Origin: Mycolicibacter sp. MU0083
GTDB taxonomy: Bacteria > Actinomycetota > Actinomycetes > Mycobacteriales > Mycobacteriaceae
Reading direction: 5' to 3'
Assembly: GCF_963378075.1 (NCBI RefSeq)
Contig: NZ_OY726394.1
Location: 2,356,001-2,420,000 of the forward strand
DNA: 64,000 bases
Shown here: positions 8,748 to 20,703 of the stretch, piece by piece
Layout of the letters: the number at the start of each line of letters is the position of its first letter
Position numbering within the stretch: position 1 is the first letter of the stretch
Program-made: the position numbers and the translations under genes
The notes under the pieces: generated by a model
Databases searched by the model: none
Told to the model about the DNA's origin: nothing
Seen by the model: only the letters and a program-made list of their open reading frames with translations

Positions 8748-9689
8748 GTGGAGTTGCTCGTCGTCGCCAACCCCGACCCGGATTCCCGACTGCCCTACCT
8801 GATCCGCTTGCCGTTGGGCGGCGGTCTGGTGTTCGCGACATCGGACACCTGGCCGCGCACCAAAGGGTTGTACTGCCACCGCCTCGACATCGCCGACTGG
8901 CCCGCCGAGCCGGTGATCGTCGACCGGGTCGCACTGAGCAGTTGCACCCGACGGGGTGCCGCGATCGACGTCGTCGCCGCGCGCTCCCGCGAGAATCGCT
9001 CGCAACTGGTGCACACCATGGCCCGCCGCCGGCAGATGGTGTTCTGGCAGAGCCCCAAGACCCGCAAGCAGTCCCGACCCGGGGTACGCACTCCGACCGC
9101 GCGGGCCGCGGGCATCGCCGACCTTGCCGTCACGGTCGACGCCCACGAACGATATCCGTATACGTTCGCCGACAAGCCGGTGACGACCACCCGCAAAGCA
9201 CTGCCGTGCGGCGACTACGTGCTCTACATCGGCGAGGACCTGATCGCATCGGTGGAACGAAAATCCTTGCCCGACTTGGTTTCCAGCCTGTCAAAGGGAA
9301 CACTCAAATACCAGTTGACCGAGCTATCAGCACTACCCCGAGCCGCCGTGGTGGTCGAAGACCGCTACTCGGAGGTGTTCACCCTCACCTTCGGCAACCC
9401 GGCCAAGGTCGCCGACGGATTGGCCGAGGTGCAGATCAGCTTCCCCACGGTGCCGATCGTGTTCTGCCAGACCCGCAAACTGGCCCAGGAGTACACCTAC
9501 CGTTACCTGGCGGCCGCCCACAGCTGGTTCGGCGATGACGCCGACGCCGCGGAGGTGTTCGCTCCGTCGGCACAACCGAGCAGCGCCGAGTTGCGGGCAT
9601 GGGCCACCGACAACGGATTCGCCGTCTCGGATCGGGGTCGCGTCCCCAAGACCGTTCTGCAGGCCTGGCACGAAGCCCACCGTCGCTGA
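8748..9689 (+). CDS. ERCC4-domain nuclease fused to an Lsr2-like C-terminal DNA-binding domain
   Basis: This protein has 313 residues from GTG 8748, chosen because the family alignment as I recall it starts at VELLVVANPDPDS; an in-frame ATG at 8718 would add ten residues. The middle carries the complete XPF/ERCC4 nuclease signature: VDAHE near 130-134, GDY at 155-157, ERK at 170-172 and Asp176. The active site therefore looks intact. Residues about 278-313 (PSSAELRAWATDNGF, then SDRGRVPKTVLQAW) match the Lsr2 C-terminal domain, including the RGR motif that inserts into the minor groove of AT-rich DNA. It is divergent from the GntR gene and convergent on the decarboxylase. A structure-specific or AT-targeted nuclease is inferred. 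Confidence 0.82.
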   Translation: MELLVVANPDPDSRLPYLIRLPLGGGLVFATSDTWPRTKGLYCHRLDIADWPAEPVIVDRVALSSCTRRGAAIDVVAARSRENRSQLVHTMARRRQMVFWQSPKTRKQSRPGVRTPTARAAGIADLAVTVDAHERYPYTFADKPVTTTRKALPCGDYVLYIGEDLIASVERKSLPDLVSSLSKGTLKYQLTELSALPRAAVVVEDRYSEVFTLTFGNPAKVADGLAEVQISFPTVPIVFCQTRKLAQEYTYRYLAAAHSWFGDDADAAEVFAPSAQPSSAELRAWATDNGFAVSDRGRVPKTVLQAWHEAHRR

Positions 9690-9692
9690 CCC

Positions 9693-12428
9693 CTACCCGG
9701 GTGTCGGCGAGCCGGCATAACGCTCCAGTGCCTCCTGGGTGAACACCGCCAGGCCCAGGTCGGGGTTGTAGCCGTGGATCTCCTTGACGTCGAGTTCGGC
9801 CAGGAAGTACAGAATCTCCTTGGAGATCATCTGCCCGGGCACCAGGACCGGGAATCCGGGCGGGTAGGGCACCACGAACGTCGTCGACACCAGCACCCGG
9901 CCGTCGGCGATGCGGCGGCCGGCGTCGCCGAGCAGCACGTGCTCGCGGTCGGACTCCTCATAGCCGCCGTAGAACGCCGACCGCATATCCCCGAACGTGC
10001 TTGCACCGCCGGGCCGGAACGCCGGCGCGAACGCACTGAAATCCGGGAGCGGCGGCAGGTCTTCGGTGATCTCGAGAGTGCGGCGCTGCTGCAACGCCCG
10101 GTCGTCGGTGCTGGCCGCATCCCATTCGCGGTCCAGTTCGCCGGAGACCCGGCGCAGCGCGTCGAGCAGGTAGTGCACGCTGGACCAGGTGACGCCGATG
10201 GTGAAGATCAACAGCACCGAGTTGATCGACGTCTTGTTGATCTGGATTCCGAACCGCTCCATCAGGATCTTCTCGCGGAAGTCGTAGCCGTTCATCCCGG
10301 TCTTGCCGACGAACAGCGTGACCCGGGTCGGATCGAGCACGAACTCGTCGGAACGCCACGCCTCGTTCCATTCCGCCAGTGCGCCCTGGCGGATCTCCCG
10401 GTAGGAGCTGACCGTGGACTCCCGGAATCGTTCGGGCACCAGGTCGTTCTCGTCGAGAATGTGGAACCACTTGCTGATCAGCCGGTCTTTGCGGACCCGG
10501 TGGCGAAACACCAGCGCCATGTCGTAGACCCGCCGGACCATCTGGAATCCCTCGATGTCCACCTGTCGCCGGGCCAGATCCAGCGATGCCAGCAGTTGCT
10601 GGTTGGGCGAGGTGGAGGTGTGGGTCAAAAACGCCTCGGCGAACGATTCGCGGGCCAGTGCATTGAAGTCCTGGTCTCGGACGTGGATCATCGACGCCTG
10701 CCGCAGCGCCGACAGCGACTTGTGGGTCGAGTGGGTGGCGTAGACGCGCACCCGAGCCGAGGGATGCGGCAGCAGGCGATGCCGGCTCCACTGGTCGCGG
10801 TCCACCCCCTCCATGGCGTCCTGCCAGGCCTGATACTCCTCGGCGTAGCGGGCGGTGCCCAGTTTGGCCTGCAGCCGCTCCGCGGCGACCATCGCGGTGC
10901 GTTGCCGGGCCCACGGCACCGCGGTGGCGAACGCGTACCAGGCCTCGTCCCACAGGAAGCAGATGTCCGGCTTGATGGCCAGGATCTCCTCCATCACCCG
11001 CTGCGGGTTGTAGACGACGCCGTCGAAGGTGCAGTTGGTCAGCAGCAGCATCCGGACCCGGTGCAGCTGGCCGGCGGCCTCCAGATCGAGCAGGGCGCGT
11101 TTGATGGTCTGCAACTCCACCGCGCCGTAGATCGCATACGGCGCCAGCGGGTAGGCGTCCAGGTACATCGGATACGCCCCGGCCAGCACCAGCCCGTAGT
11201 GATGCGACTTGTGGCAGTTCCGGTCGATCAGCACGATGTCACCGGGGCGGGTCAGGGCCTGCACGACGATCTTGTTCGCCGTCGAGGTCCCGTTGGTGAC
11301 GAAGTAGGTGTGGTCGGCGTTCCAGGTCTTGGCGGCTTTGTTCATCGCCTCCCGGATGGTGCCGTGCGGGTCCAGCAGCGAATCCAGCCCGCCGGAGGTG
11401 GACGACGTCTCGGCCATGAAGATGTTGCGGCCGTAGAACTCCCCCATGTCCTGCAGCGAACGGGAGTTGAAGATGCTGGCGCCGCGGGCTACCGGTAGCG
11501 CGTGGAACTGTCCGACCGGCTCGGCGGCGTAGGCCCGCAGGGCATCGAAAAACGGTGTGGCGTAACGCTTGCGGATGCCGGCCAGCACGGTGCTGTGCAG
11601 GTCGGTGACGTCGTTGAGCCGGTAGAAGCTGCGGTCGTAGACATCCGGTTCGTCCGCGGTGTCGGCGGCGATCGATTCGTCGGTGAGCAGATACAGGTCG
11701 ATGTGCGGTCGCAGCAGGCGCATCCACTCGCCGCATTCGATGGCGTCGTGGCCGCTTCCGACCGCCCCGGCGTCGTCGGCGGCACCCAGCAGCGTGTTCA
11801 TCAGCGGAACCCGGTCGCGGGACCGCAACGGCAGATCGTGCCGCACGATCGCGGCCTGGATCTCACCGTTGAGCGCCACCGCGGTGACGGCGTCCTCGAC
11901 GCTGGAGACCACCAGCAGTTCGATCTGCACCTCGTCGTCGGGGTTGCGTAGGCCGCGCAGGCTCTCCACCAGACTCTCGGATGCGTCCGGCGGTGAATCA
12001 TCGGCCAGCAGCACGGTGTAGAACTGCTGCTGGCGCACCCGGGCCACCAGTTCCTGATCCGACAGCGGCGAGGAGAGGTCGAACAACGCCGCCCGGTCGC
12101 CGTAATCCGACAGCAGCCGCACCACCAGGGAGACCTGCTCGCTCAGCGACACCGTCGCCATGGCCTCCAGGTCTTCACGGAACGCCGCCAGGTTCGCCGC
12201 GCCCGGGAACAGCCAGTACCGCTCATAGGTGCCGATCCGGTCCAGCAGGCGTTTCACCCGGCCGACGTCGTGGGTGGTGTCCAGGCCGCCGCGGTCGGCC
12301 TCGGCCAGGCGCCGGCAGGCGTCGTCGAGCAGGTTCCAGGTGTCGACCCGGGAGTAGGACGGGTTGGCCACCGCCGCCAGCGCCGATACCCGCAACCGCC
12401 GATCTCGTAGGTCCCAGCTCGCATTCAT
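9693..12428 (-). CDS. Orn/Lys/Arg decarboxylase, PLP-dependent (Rv2531c-like)
   Basis: This 911-residue protein, counted from ATG 12428, contains an N-terminal region of about 300 residues including a wing-like domain, then the fold-type I aminotransferase core. The Schiff-base lysine is in THSTHKSLSALRQ; other PLP motifs are FVTNGTSTANK and FLWDEAWYAF. Family members decarboxylate basic amino acids to polyamines or agmatine in the cytosol, often for acid tolerance; which substrate is used is not resolved. An alternative ATG at 12452 adds eight residues, but the M. tuberculosis protein resembles the shorter start. Its position before nusB and efp matches Rv2531c-Rv2534c. Confidence 0.88.
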   Translation of the reverse strand: MNASWDLRDRRLRVSALAAVANPSYSRVDTWNLLDDACRRLAEADRGGLDTTHDVGRVKRLLDRIGTYERYWLFPGAANLAAFREDLEAMATVSLSEQVSLVVRLLSDYGDRAALFDLSSPLSDQELVARVRQQQFYTVLLADDSPPDASESLVESLRGLRNPDDEVQIELLVVSSVEDAVTAVALNGEIQAAIVRHDLPLRSRDRVPLMNTLLGAADDAGAVGSGHDAIECGEWMRLLRPHIDLYLLTDESIAADTADEPDVYDRSFYRLNDVTDLHSTVLAGIRKRYATPFFDALRAYAAEPVGQFHALPVARGASIFNSRSLQDMGEFYGRNIFMAETSSTSGGLDSLLDPHGTIREAMNKAAKTWNADHTYFVTNGTSTANKIVVQALTRPGDIVLIDRNCHKSHHYGLVLAGAYPMYLDAYPLAPYAIYGAVELQTIKRALLDLEAAGQLHRVRMLLLTNCTFDGVVYNPQRVMEEILAIKPDICFLWDEAWYAFATAVPWARQRTAMVAAERLQAKLGTARYAEEYQAWQDAMEGVDRDQWSRHRLLPHPSARVRVYATHSTHKSLSALRQASMIHVRDQDFNALARESFAEAFLTHTSTSPNQQLLASLDLARRQVDIEGFQMVRRVYDMALVFRHRVRKDRLISKWFHILDENDLVPERFRESTVSSYREIRQGALAEWNEAWRSDEFVLDPTRVTLFVGKTGMNGYDFREKILMERFGIQINKTSINSVLLIFTIGVTWSSVHYLLDALRRVSGELDREWDAASTDDRALQQRRTLEITEDLPPLPDFSAFAPAFRPGGASTFGDMRSAFYGGYEESDREHVLLGDAGRRIADGRVLVSTTFVVPYPPGFPVLVPGQMISKEILYFLAELDVKEIHGYNPDLGLAVFTQEALERYAGSPTPG

Positions 12429-12467
12429 GGGGCCAGTGTGCCCGTATTGCATCGGCGTGGGGCCGAT

Positions 12468-13004
12468 TCAGTCCTGCGAGTCGGCGTCCGACCCGGCGTG
12501 CTCGTCGATCTCGTCGTCGACGCTGCGAGCCGGCGCTCCGGCCGCCCGGACCGCCAGCGATGCCGCCCGTAGTTGCGGGGTCACCAACATCACCTGCCCC
12601 AGTACGCCGTTGACGAAGCCCGGTGAGTCGTCGGTGGACAACTCCTTGGCCAGCTTCACCGCCTCGTCCACGGCGACCGGTTCGGGAACGTCCTCGGCGT
12701 GCAGCAGCTCCCAGATCGCGACCCGCAGGATCGCCCGGTCCACGGCCGGCAGGCGCTCCAGCTTCCAGCCCTGCAGATGCGAGGTGATCAGGTCGTCGAT
12801 GTGGGCGGCGTGTTCGGTCACCCCGTTGGCCACGGTGATGGTGTAGGCCTGCAGCGGCGTCACCTCGGACTGCTCACTGGCCAGCGTCATCCGCAGCTGG
12901 GCACCCTGCGCCGGGGTCAGTCCCCGGGCCTCGGACTCGAAGAGCACATCGACCGCACGCTTGCGGGCCTGGTGTCGGCCTTTTACCGGCTTACCGGCGG
13001 GCAT
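12468..13004 (-). CDS. nusB: Transcription antitermination protein NusB
   Basis: This 178-residue all-helical protein begins with [20 protein letters not shown] and contains [16 protein letters not shown] and [26 protein letters not shown], the hallmark NusB motifs. NusB pairs with NusE (S10) and binds boxA in rRNA leaders to prevent premature termination. It has an acidic C-terminal extension beyond the core fold. It follows efp by 2 bases, so the two are probably co-transcribed, as in M. tuberculosis. Confidence 0.95.
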   Translation of the reverse strand: MPAGKPVKGRHQARKRAVDVLFESEARGLTPAQGAQLRMTLASEQSEVTPLQAYTITVANGVTEHAAHIDDLITSHLQGWKLERLPAVDRAILRVAIWELLHAEDVPEPVAVDEAVKLAKELSTDDSPGFVNGVLGQVMLVTPQLRAASLAVRAAGAPARSVDDEIDEHAGSDADSQD

Positions 13005-13006
13005 GG

Positions 13007-13570
13007 TCAGGAGTTGACCCGTCCCAGGTAGCTGCCATCGCGGGTGTCGATCTTCAGCCGGTCCCCGGTGTTGATGAACAGCGGCACGTTGATCTGCGCA
13101 CCGGTCTCCACGGTGGCCGGCTTGGTGCCCGCGCTGGACCGGTCGCCCTGCAGACCCGGCTCGGTGTGGGTGACCTCCAGCTCGACGCTGACCGGCATCT
13201 CCAGGTACAGCGGCACCCCGTTGTGGAAGGCGATCTGCACCAGCATGCTCTCCAGCAGGTAGTTCGCCGCGTCACCGACCAGCGCCTCGGGCAGCGGGTG
13301 CTGCTCGTAGTCCTCGCTGTCCATGAACACGAAGTCGTTGCCGTCGCGGTACAGGTAGGTGGCGTCGCGCCGGTCGACGGTGGCGGTCTCCACCTTGACG
13401 CCGGCGTTGTAGGTCTTGTCCACGACCTTGCCCGACACCACGTTCTTGAGCTTGGTGCGCACGAAGGCCGGGCCCTTGCCCGGTTTGACGTGCTGGAACT
13501 CGGTGATCTGCCACAGCTGGCCGTCGATCACCAGTACCAGCCCGTTCTTGAAGTCAGCGGTTGAAGCCAC
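13007..13570 (-). CDS. efp: Translation elongation factor P
   Basis: This 187-residue protein has the three beta-barrel domains of EF-P. The N-terminal KOW-like domain carries the loop [17 protein letters not shown] with Lys32 at the tip position, and the C-terminal signature [18 protein letters not shown] is present. EF-P rescues ribosomes stalled at polyproline, which fits a genome with proline-rich proteins such as the SecD here. Start is GTG 13570. It lies just after pepQ (15 bases) and before nusB. Confidence 0.96.
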   Translation of the reverse strand: MASTADFKNGLVLVIDGQLWQITEFQHVKPGKGPAFVRTKLKNVVSGKVVDKTYNAGVKVETATVDRRDATYLYRDGNDFVFMDSEDYEQHPLPEALVGDAANYLLESMLVQIAFHNGVPLYLEMPVSVELEVTHTEPGLQGDRSSAGTKPATVETGAQINVPLFINTGDRLKIDTRDGSYLGRVNS

Positions 13571-13585
13571 GGTCTTGTCCGTCTC

Positions 13586-14707
13586 CTAGCAAATGGTCAG
13601 TTCCCTGGGGAACCGAGTCAGCAGTTCCGGGGGAAACCCGGTGGGTGCCGAAGGTCCACCGCCGACCACGAGCGTGTCCTCGATACGGACCCCGCCACGA
13701 TCAGCCAGATAGACGCCGGGTTCCACGGTCACCACAGCACCGGCAAGCAGTGTACCGTCGGCCGCCGCATTGATTCCCGGCGCTTCGTGAATCCGTAGGC
13801 CCACGCCGTGGCCGAGCCCGTGACTGAAGGTCTCGGCGTAGCCGGCCTCGGCGATCACCGCGCGTGCGGCGGCGTCGACCTCGCACAACCGCGCACCCGG
13901 GTGCAGCGCCTGTCGGCCGGCCTGCTGCGCGGCCGCGACCACCTGGTAGATCTCGCGCTGCCAGTCGGCGGCGGCCCCCAGCACGAAGGTCCGGGTCATG
14001 TCCGAGTGATAGCCCGCGACCAGCGCACCGAAGTCGATCTTGACGAAGTCGCCGGCGGCCAGCACGGCATCGGTGGGCCGGTGATGGGGTACCGCCGAGT
14101 TCGCCCCGGCGGCCACGATCGTCTCGAACGACGGCGCGTCGGCGCCGTGGTCGAGCATCAGCGCCTCCAGTTCGCGGCTCACCTCGCGTTCGGTGCGGCC
14201 CGGCCGCAGCCCGCCGCGTTCCACCAGGTCGGTCAGCGCCGCGTCGGCGGCCTCGCAGGCGCGCCGCAACAGGGCCACCTCGCCGCCGTCCTTGACCTCG
14301 CGCAGCGCCTCCACCATGCCCGACGCCCGCACCAGTTCGGCACCGCCGGTGCCGGACTCCCCCGGCGCCACCGCGGCCGACAGCGCGTCGAAGCCGTCCA
14401 CGGTCACCACGTGGGCTTCGAAGCCGATCCGGTCCGCCCCGGCCGCGGCCCGTTCGGCCAGGTGGCGGGCGCCGGCACGTTCGATGGCGACCTGCAGATC
14501 CGGGGCCTGCCGGGCGGCCTGGGTCCGGTAGCGACCGTCGGTGGCCAGCAGCGCCGGCCGGTCGTCGGCGTAGACCAGCAGCGCTCCGGCCGATCCGGTG
14601 AATCCGGACAGATAACGCACGTTGACCAGGTCGGTCACCAACATCGCGTCCAGGTCGGCGGCGTGTAGCGCAGCACTCAGACTCGCCCGACGGGAGGAAT
14701 GTGTCAC
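13586..14707 (-). CDS. pepQ: Xaa-Pro aminopeptidase / proline dipeptidase (M24)
   Basis: This 373-residue protein has the N-terminal creatinase-like domain (about 1-130) and the C-terminal pita-bread metallopeptidase domain. Metal-binding segments are VKIDFGALVAGYHSDMTRTF, HGLGHGVGLRIHE and VTVEPGVYL, giving the two Asp, His and two Glu ligands of a dinuclear site. It cleaves peptides next to proline in the cytosol. Start is GTG 14707. Its partnership with efp is conserved in mycobacteria (Rv2534c-Rv2535c). The symbol follows the M. tuberculosis name. Confidence 0.92.
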   Translation of the reverse strand: MTHSSRRASLSAALHAADLDAMLVTDLVNVRYLSGFTGSAGALLVYADDRPALLATDGRYRTQAARQAPDLQVAIERAGARHLAERAAAGADRIGFEAHVVTVDGFDALSAAVAPGESGTGGAELVRASGMVEALREVKDGGEVALLRRACEAADAALTDLVERGGLRPGRTEREVSRELEALMLDHGADAPSFETIVAAGANSAVPHHRPTDAVLAAGDFVKIDFGALVAGYHSDMTRTFVLGAAADWQREIYQVVAAAQQAGRQALHPGARLCEVDAAARAVIAEAGYAETFSHGLGHGVGLRIHEAPGINAAADGTLLAGAVVTVEPGVYLADRGGVRIEDTLVVGGGPSAPTGFPPELLTRFPRELTIC

Positions 14708-14740
14708 ACGGCCCGACGGTACTCGCTACGCTGTGCGTCC

Positions 14741-15411
14741 ATGAGCAAGTGGTTACTGCGCGGGCTGGTCTTCGCTGCACTGATGGTCGTGTGCCGCCTC
14801 ATCCAAGGTGTGCTGATCAACGCCTTCGAATCGCACGTCGGTCTGATCAGCCTGACGCTGATGCTGCTGTTCGCGATCGGCGTGGCGGTGTGGGGCTACT
14901 CGGACGGCCGGGCGGACGCCAAGGCCAACCCCGACCCGGACCGCCGCGACGACCTCGCGATGACGTGGCTGGGTGCCGGGCTGGTCGCGGGACTGCTCAG
15001 CGGTTTCGTCTCCTGGATCATCGGCCAGTTCGACAAGGCGCTCTACATCGCCGAGTTCTACAACGAGATGACCAGCTTCGCGGCGTTCACCGCACTGCTG
15101 ATCTTCGCGACCGCGGTGGCCGCGGTGGCGGTGGGCCGTCGCCGCGTCGACAAGGAGTACGAGAAGATGCCGGTGCGCCACCACGGCCTGGCCGCCGACG
15201 GCGAGGCGGCACCGGAGACCGATGTGTTCGCCACCGTCGGCGCTCCCGCTGCGGTCGCCGAAGATGCCACCGCCGCGGCGCCGACCGATGCGGGTGCCGC
15301 CGCGGACGCGACGCTGGCCGCACCGGCCGCGGGATTCACCACCGAGGAGTTTCCGTCCGACACCGAATCCACCACCGAGTTCCCGGTGATCAAGGACGAC
15401 GGGTCGCAGGC

Positions 15412-15415
<4 letters not shown>
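14741..15415 (+). CDS. Four-TM membrane protein (B-4DMT/Rv2536-like)
   Basis: This 224-residue protein is counted from ATG 14741; an upstream ATG at 14699 gives a hydrophilic lead with no family resemblance. Four hydrophobic segments lie within the first 140 residues (for example [19 protein letters not shown] and [20 protein letters not shown]). A cytosolic or exposed Ala/Thr/Glu-rich low-complexity tail follows. It occupies the place of M. tuberculosis Rv2536 between pepQ and aroQ. Similar proteins are named B-4DMT family transporters, but transport activity is unproven. It ends 4 bases into the aroQ stop region, convergently. Confidence 0.8.
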
Positions 15416-17557
<2,142 letters not shown>

Positions 17558-17563
17558 GCGCTG

Positions 17564-18790
17564 TTACCCCGATGCCCGGGCCCGGTCGCCCAGCGGTCCG
17601 CGCTCGGCCACGGCGCGACGGTAGGCCTCGATGTTGCGTCGGGTCTCGGTCAGCGAGTCGCCGCCGAATTTGGCCAGCGCGGCGCGGGCCAGCACCAGCG
17701 CCACCATCGCCTCGGCGACCACCCCCGCGGCCGGCACCGCGCACACGTCGGAGCGCTGGTGGATGGCGACCGCCTCCTCACCGGTGGCCATGTCGACGGT
17801 GGCCAGGGCCCGCGGAACGGTCGAGATCGGCTTCATCGCCGCGCGCACCCGCAACGGCAGCCCGTTGGTCATGCCGCCTTCGAGCCCACCGGCCCGGTTG
17901 GTGGAACGCACCACTCCGTCCGGGCCCGGATACATCTCGTCGTGCGCCGCGCTGCCGCGTCGCCGTGCGGTGGTGAAACCGTCGCCGATCTCGACGCCCT
18001 TGATCGCCTGAATGCCCATGATCGCGGCGGCCAGCTGACTGTCGAGCCGGTCATCCCCGCTGATGAAGGAACCCAATCCGATCGGCAGGCCCGAGACCAC
18101 CACTTCCACCACCCCGCCGAGAGTGTCGCCGTCGGCCTTGGCGGCCTCGATCTCGGCGATCATGGATTCCTCGGCGGCCCGGTCGTAGGCCCGCACCGGG
18201 CTGTCGTCGATGGCGGCCAGATCCGACGGCTGCGGCGGCGGCCCGTCGTAGGGTTCGGAGGCACCGATGGAGATCACGTGGGAGATCACCTGGACACCCA
18301 GTGCCTGGTCGAGGAACGCCCGCGCGACGGTTCCCGCGGTGACCCGGGCCGCCGTCTCGCGCGCGCTGGCCCGCTCCAGTACCGGGCGGGCGTCGTCGAA
18401 GCCGTATTTGAGCATCCCGGCATAGTCGGCGTGGCCGGGACGCGGCCGGGTCAGCGGCGCATTGCGGGCACCGCCTTCACTGTCCAGCACGGCCGGGTCG
18501 ACCGGGTCGGTGGCCATCACGGTCTCCCACTTGGGCCATTCGGTGTTGCCGATCTCGACCGCGATCGGCCCGCCCAGCGTGACCCCGTGCCGTACGCCGG
18601 AGAGCACGGTCACCGCGTCGGCCTCGAACTTCATCCGGGCACCACGCCCGTAGCCCAGTCGCCGACGGGCGAGTTGGGCGGCGATGTCAGCAGAGGTGAT
18701 GTCCACTCCGGCGACCATGCCCTCGACCATGGCCACCAATGCACGACCGTGTGATTCCCCGGCGGTTATCCAACGCAACACGTGTCCCAT
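17564..18790 (-). CDS. aroC: Chorismate synthase
   Basis: This 408-residue enzyme uses reduced FMN to convert EPSP to chorismate. Signatures include [21 protein letters not shown] at the N-terminus, [11 protein letters not shown], the RPGHADYAG segment and a late [17 protein letters not shown]. It is first in the shikimate operon; no strong promoter pair was identified in the 115 bases upstream. In M. tuberculosis the gene is named aroF (Rv2540c). Confidence 0.97.
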   Translation of the reverse strand: MGHVLRWITAGESHGRALVAMVEGMVAGVDITSADIAAQLARRRLGYGRGARMKFEADAVTVLSGVRHGVTLGGPIAVEIGNTEWPKWETVMATDPVDPAVLDSEGGARNAPLTRPRPGHADYAGMLKYGFDDARPVLERASARETAARVTAGTVARAFLDQALGVQVISHVISIGASEPYDGPPPQPSDLAAIDDSPVRAYDRAAEESMIAEIEAAKADGDTLGGVVEVVVSGLPIGLGSFISGDDRLDSQLAAAIMGIQAIKGVEIGDGFTTARRRGSAAHDEMYPGPDGVVRSTNRAGGLEGGMTNGLPLRVRAAMKPISTVPRALATVDMATGEEAVAIHQRSDVCAVPAAGVVAEAMVALVLARAALAKFGGDSLTETRRNIEAYRRAVAERGPLGDRARASG

Positions 18791-18905
18791 CTTCCCATGC
18801 CCGTCATGCCCGCCCGGGCTTGGAGGACGTTACGGTTGCGCACCGCACGCCGGTCGGGGCCGCGCCAGACGAAATTCGCTGCGGCCCGCAGTCCTGCGAC
18901 CAGGT

Positions 18906-19313
18906 TCAGGAACCGTTGTTGCGGATCAGGTAGGTGACCGCATCCCGGCCGTTGCTCGGCGAGGTCACCGCATTGAGTTGACTGCCCGCGTTGCCGACCA
19001 CGCCGTCGAGGATCGACTCGAAGTCCTGCGCCGAGGCCGGCGCATCGATCAGCACCAGCGCGGCATCGCCCTGCCCGGTCGACTCGCTCGGGTCCAGCAG
19101 ATACGCGCCGAAGGCGTCGCCGTTGGCCGAGACCTGCGCAAACAGGTCCAACCACTGCACGTCGGAGTCACTCCCCGCCACGCTGGACAATTGCACCGCC
19201 GAAACCTGCACGTCGGGCAGCGACGGTGACGCCATGCGCTCCGCCAGTAAGGCGCCGCTCCCAACGACCGCAGCAGCGACGAAACCCCCGATTACAGCTC
19301 GCTTCACGGTCAC
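18906..19313 (-). CDS. Putative exported protein of unknown function
   Basis: This 135-residue protein starts at GTG 19313. The first 25 residues (VKRAVIGGFVAAAVVGSGALLAERM) form a positively charged then hydrophobic segment, either a signal anchor or a signal peptide without an obvious AXA site. The remaining part is soluble and acidic, with repeated Ser/Ala/Asp and no recognised motif. It is a single gene between aroC and the prepilin peptidase, with an AT-rich stretch upstream. I do not recognise the family. Confidence 0.6.
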   Translation of the reverse strand: MTVKRAVIGGFVAAAVVGSGALLAERMASPSLPDVQVSAVQLSSVAGSDSDVQWLDLFAQVSANGDAFGAYLLDPSESTGQGDAALVLIDAPASAQDFESILDGVVGNAGSQLNAVTSPSNGRDAVTYLIRNNGS

Positions 19314-19436
19314 CCCCCGTTTTGTCTACACCCCAGTCATCAGTTCAATAGTGGAATATTACCTAAAAATGTGCTGAGCGGCAAACCATTTCTGGCAATG
19401 TCACATTAGGCATTAATTTACGTCTACTCAGCACAT
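19314..19436. promoter_or_regulatory. AT-rich gap with a long-spaced inverted repeat
   Basis: The gap upstream of the exported-protein gene is visibly richer in A+T than its surroundings. Ten-base arms ATGTGCTGAG (19369-19378) and CTCAGCACAT (19427-19436) form a perfect inverted repeat 48 bases apart, the right arm reaching into the end of the prepilin peptidase gene. This may be an RNA stem or operator; no known site is recognised. Confidence 0.35.
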
Positions 19437-19856
19437 CCCCAGCACCGCCGCCACTGCGCTGGCCAGACACATCGCCGGCCCGTGCGGCACCGTCCGTCCG
19501 CGGCCCGCGCCCACCGAGACCAGGGCCCACACCCCGGTCAACAGCGGCGCGCTCACCGCGGCCAGCACCCACAGGTCGGCCCCGAAGGCACCGGTCAGCG
19601 CCCCGAGCGCGGCGGCGAGCTTGACGTCCCCGGCCCCCAGCGCGGCCGGCGCGATCAGGTGGACCAGCAGATATGCCCCGCTCAGGGCGGCCCCGCCGGC
19701 CAGCGCCGCCAGACCGTGTCCGGCAACCGCCGCCGCGACCGGCACCGCCGCCGCCGCGGGCAGCGTCAGCCGGTTGGGCAGTCGGCGCTGCCGGATGTCA
19801 TAGCCGCTGAGCAGCACCAGCCAGCCCGCCACCAGCAGCCCGACCGCCCCCACCAT
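19428..19856 (-). CDS. Prepilin-peptidase-like membrane protein (A24 family)
   Basis: This 142-residue, highly hydrophobic protein has both aspartate motifs of type IV prepilin peptidases: SGYDIRQRRLPN near residue 20 and GAGDVKLAAALG near residue 75. It lacks the N-terminal methylase domain, as is usual for short actinobacterial forms. Such enzymes cleave prepilin leader peptides at the membrane. It lies next to aroE as Rv2551c does in M. tuberculosis. No pilin gene is in this window, so its substrate is elsewhere. Confidence 0.85.
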   Translation of the reverse strand: MVGAVGLLVAGWLVLLSGYDIRQRRLPNRLTLPAAAAVPVAAAVAGHGLAALAGGAALSGAYLLVHLIAPAALGAGDVKLAAALGALTGAFGADLWVLAAVSAPLLTGVWALVSVGAGRGRTVPHGPAMCLASAVAAVLGMC

Positions 19857-19866
19857 GGGGCCATGC

Positions 19867-20703
19867 TCAGCCGAGGTCGGCGACCGCGCAAGTCATCGCC
19901 TCGCGCGGAGCGGACCGACCGGTGAACAACTCCACCTGAGCGAAGGCTTGATGTAACAGCATCTGCAGGCCGCTGATGACCGTGCCACCGGCAGCGCCGA
20001 CCGCGCCGGCCAACGGCGTGGGCCAGGGATCGTAGATCGCGTCCAGCAGTACCGGGACTCCGGCCAGCAACGGCGCGTAGCGGGCTGCGACATCGGCCGG
20101 CAGCGTGCTGACCAGCACCGCGGCGGCCGCGGCGGCCTCCTCCAGCGCGGGGCTGTCGAGCGCGCAGAACTGCGCTTTCATGCCGGATTCGGTGGCCAAC
20201 GCCACCACCCGGGCCGCGTTGTCGGCGTTGCGGGCGGCCACCGTGATGTGGTCGATGCCCAACTCGGCCAGCGCCACCACCGCGGCGGGGGCCGTGCCGC
20301 CCGAACCCGCCACGATCGCCGACCCCGACAGCGGGCCGGCAGACCCCAACGCTCCGCTCACCCCGTCGACGTCGGTGTTGTCGGCCAACCAACCGGAGGC
20401 GGTCCGCACCAGCGTGTTGGCCGATCCGACGCGTTCGGCGCGCCCGGTCCGTTCGTCGGCGAAGGCCAGGGCGGCGAACTTGCCCGGCATGGTGACCGAG
20501 ACGCCGATCCATTCGGGCCCGAATCCGGCGACCAGCGCCGGCAGGTCTTCGGCGGTGCACTCGATGCGGTCATAGGTCCAGCCCGGCAGGCCGAGGGCCC
20601 GGTAGGCGGCCAGATGCAGCTGCGGCGAGCGGGAGTGCGCGATCGGCGAACCCAGCACCGCGGCGCGGCGCGCGGCCGGGTCAGCGGGAACTGTCGAGGA
20701 CAC
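19867..20703 (-). CDS. aroE: Shikimate dehydrogenase
   Basis: This 278-residue protein has the substrate-binding motif LGSPIAHSRSPQLHLAAYRALG at the N-terminus, VTMPGKFAAL, and a Rossmann-type site AIVAGSGGTAPAAVVALAELG. It reduces 3-dehydroshikimate to shikimate. The NADP loop is degenerate relative to the E. coli enzyme. Start GTG 20703 overlaps the end of mltG by 23 bases, so the two are likely co-transcribed. This separate location from the other aro genes is the mycobacterial arrangement. Confidence 0.93.
   Translation of the reverse strand: MSSTVPADPAARRAAVLGSPIAHSRSPQLHLAAYRALGLPGWTYDRIECTAEDLPALVAGFGPEWIGVSVTMPGKFAALAFADERTGRAERVGSANTLVRTASGWLADNTDVDGVSGALGSAGPLSGSAIVAGSGGTAPAAVVALAELGIDHITVAARNADNAARVVALATESGMKAQFCALDSPALEEAAAAAAVLVSTLPADVAARYAPLLAGVPVLLDAIYDPWPTPLAGAVGAAGGTVISGLQMLLHQAFAQVELFTGRSAPREAMTCAVADLG

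Noticed and set aside
9774..11498. 574-codon plus-strand frame inside the decarboxylase gene
   Set aside because: It is a shadow: low-complexity His/Gly/Gln-rich translation, no initiation signals, while the minus-strand product has a complete PLP enzyme signature.
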